This document shows positions 62,986 through 64,000 of a stretch of 64,000 nucleotides of DNA, one piece after another; position 1 is the first letter of the stretch; each line of letters opens with the position of its first letter. The position numbers and the translations under genes were made by a program. A model generated the notes under the pieces. That model saw only the letters and a list, made by a program, of their open reading frames with translations. It did no database searches and had not been told where the DNA came from. Source of the DNA: Loigolactobacillus rennini DSM 20253 (lineage in GTDB: Bacteria; Bacillota; Bacilli; Lactobacillales; Lactobacillaceae). The stretch is taken from contig NZ_AYYI01000103.1 of NCBI RefSeq assembly GCF_001436505.1, positions 1 through 64,000 of the forward strand, written 5' to 3'.

Positions 62986-63636
62986 ATGCAAAAACATTTG
63001 CTTCAATTCAGTATGACAGCTTATACGATTTTACTCATCCTCATTATACTAGTACAAATACAGCCAGCTGGTCTAAACCGCTGGGATCAAACGCTAAATT
63101 ATCTACTGACAGCTTTAAGGCAAAGCTGGATAACACCGGTAGTCTCTGCTTTAACTAATTTTGCTAACCCTAGTAATTTAGCTATCAGCAACATTATTTT
63201 ATTAGCGTGTTTACTCATTTTTAAGCAATACACACTCAGTTTATTGCAATTATTTAATGCCATCTTAGTTGGCAGTGTTGGCAATCATTTACTGAAAATA
63301 ATTATAATGCGGCCGCGTCCAACTGCCACAACACACTTGGTACCAGTAGGTGGTTATAGCTTTCCTAGCGGTCATGCTGCAGCTAGTATGGTTTACTTTG
63401 GCTTTTTGATTCTGCTGACCTATTACTTTGTTAAACGGCAGCGTCCAAGACGTTGGCTAATGTTACTTTGGGTCAGTCTCATTTTATTAATCGGCCTAAG
63501 TCGTGTTTACGTCGGTGTTCACAACGTTAGTGACGTGCTTGCAGGCTGGTGCTGGGGGTTAGGCGGCCTGTGTTTCAGCTGGTGGTGCTTCAGCAAATGC
63601 CGGTTGTTACCAGTTATACATCACTATCACGATTGA
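62986..63636 (+). CDS. PAP2-family membrane phosphatase
   Basis: Five or six membrane segments and all three PAP2 motifs: KIIIMRPRPT (KxxxxxxRP), FPSGHAAAS (PSGH) and SRVYVGVHNVSDVLAG (SRxxxxxH). It likely dephosphorylates a lipid phosphate such as undecaprenyl pyrophosphate or phosphatidylglycerophosphate. The start is uncertain: GTG 62953 touches AAGGAG, ATG 62986 has a weak site; I use the latter (216 residues). It is divergent from leuS. Confidence 0.88.
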   Translation: MQKHLLQFSMTAYTILLILIILVQIQPAGLNRWDQTLNYLLTALRQSWITPVVSALTNFANPSNLAISNIILLACLLIFKQYTLSLLQLFNAILVGSVGNHLLKIIIMRPRPTATTHLVPVGGYSFPSGHAAASMVYFGFLILLTYYFVKRQRPRRWLMLLWVSLILLIGLSRVYVGVHNVSDVLAGWCWGLGGLCFSWWCFSKCRLLPVIHHYHD

Positions 63637-64000
63637 TTCAGGTTCTTTTTCGTCCGACCAGTCATAAAATTAATCACTAAGGCAACTAACATTAACCCGA
63701 CAGAAACATAATAAATAACATGTAAGCCGCTATAGAGGATTTCACGTAAGTATGGTAGTAAGCGTGCAGGTAAATTCACTGCCGTTTGCGGATTTACTAA
63801 CTGATTCATCATATCATTTGTAATTCCCTTACTTTGGAATTTTTGTACACCACTTGCAAGGTGCAGATTAATTACAATCCCATAAACGGAAACCATTAGC
63901 GTTTGTCCTAAAGTACGACATAACGTATTAAAGGAAGTGGCCACTCCGATTTGATCTTGACTAACTGAATTTTGTGTCACCACGGTAGTTGTAGTAATGG
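63627..64000 (-). CDS. MFS transporter, EmrB/QacA type, C-terminal part (runs off the window)
   Basis: The frame is open to the window edge, so the 5' end is missing. The visible 124 codons hold QNSVSQDQIGVATSFNTLCRTLGQTLMVSVYG, which is the segment 11-12 region of DHA2-type (14-TM) exporters, and a final helix. It overlaps the PAP2 gene end by 10 bases, tail to tail. Confidence 0.8.
   Translation of the reverse strand, partial: ITTTTVVTQNSVSQDQIGVATSFNTLCRTLGQTLMVSVYGIVINLHLASGVQKFQSKGITNDMMNQLVNPQTAVNLPARLLPYLREILYSGLHVIYYVSVGLMLVALVINFMTGRTKKNLNQS

Noticed and set aside
62663-63016. Open frame of 117 codons on the plus strand
   Set aside because: It overlaps the leuS T-box terminator and the PAP2 start, has no binding site and no family pattern.

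Overview
The window is an ordinary, gene-dense stretch of a low-to-moderate GC Firmicutes chromosome, almost certainly a member of the Lactobacillaceae. The evidence is the gene order, which matches the Bacillus/Lactobacillus core genome (rpmF-yceD-tmcAL, yqeG-yqeH-yhbY-nadD-yqeK-rsfS-methyltransferase, polA-mutM-coaE-nrdR-dnaB-dnaI-thrS-infC-rpmI-rplT, sftA-murC-ytpR, ecsAB-hit-prsA-yhaMNO-yheA), the strong Shine-Dalgarno sequences, the T-box leaders on aminoacyl-tRNA synthetase genes, and the Lactobacillus-style set of stress and wall genes. The species cannot be fixed from the sequence alone. I see no prophage, insertion sequence, CRISPR array or rRNA. Most genes lie on the minus strand.

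Layout. 0.1-6.6 kb: ribosome maturation and NAD synthesis (rpmF, yceD, tmcAL, methyltransferase, rsfS, yqeK, nadD, yhbY, yqeH, yqeG). 6.8-10.6 kb: the L20 operon (infC-rpmI-rplT), with a consensus promoter, an attenuator leader and a probable AUA start on infC, preceded by T-box controlled thrS. 10.6-18.7 kb: replication and repair (dnaI, dnaB, nrdR, coaE, mutM, polA) and a BI-1 membrane protein. 18.7-25.2 kb: MaoC-like protein, murC, the soluble DNA translocase sftA, ytpR, a universal stress protein and trmB. 25.4-35.9 kb: ytmP, ecsAB, hit, a YtxH protein, prsA, yhaM, a large SMC-like ATPase, yhaO and yheA. 36-41.9 kb: a class A penicillin-binding protein, a pseudouridine synthase, argR and T-box controlled argS.

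41.9-54.3 kb is the more variable part. It holds a VIT-family transporter with a structured leader, an orphan ParA-like ATPase with a degenerate P-loop, an HhH-GPD glycosylase, a TVP38 membrane protein, an aminotransferase, and an Lsa-type ABC-F gene split by one in-frame ochre codon behind an apparently intact attenuator leader. It continues with nnrD, tRNA-Leu(CAG), a 52-residue membrane peptide, a class A beta-lactamase-fold protein, an unknown membrane protein, tspO, a stress protein, tRNA-Gly(CCC) and a secreted V8-like protease. 54.3-64 kb: MATE exporter, RsuA-type pseudouridine synthase, a flippase, a stress protein, pepQ, T-box controlled leuS, a PAP2 phosphatase and the end of an MFS transporter cut by the window edge.

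How it fits together. The left two thirds is translation, replication and cell-wall housekeeping under growth-rate type control: consensus sigma-A promoters, L20 feedback, and T-boxes reading uncharged Thr, Arg and Leu tRNAs. No clear new multi-gene system is visible. The items most worth a second look are the interrupted ABC-F gene and its leader, the degenerate orphan ParA, two unassigned structured RNA elements (upstream of the VIT gene, and between yheA and yhaO), the dyad over the yceD promoter, and the infC AUA start.
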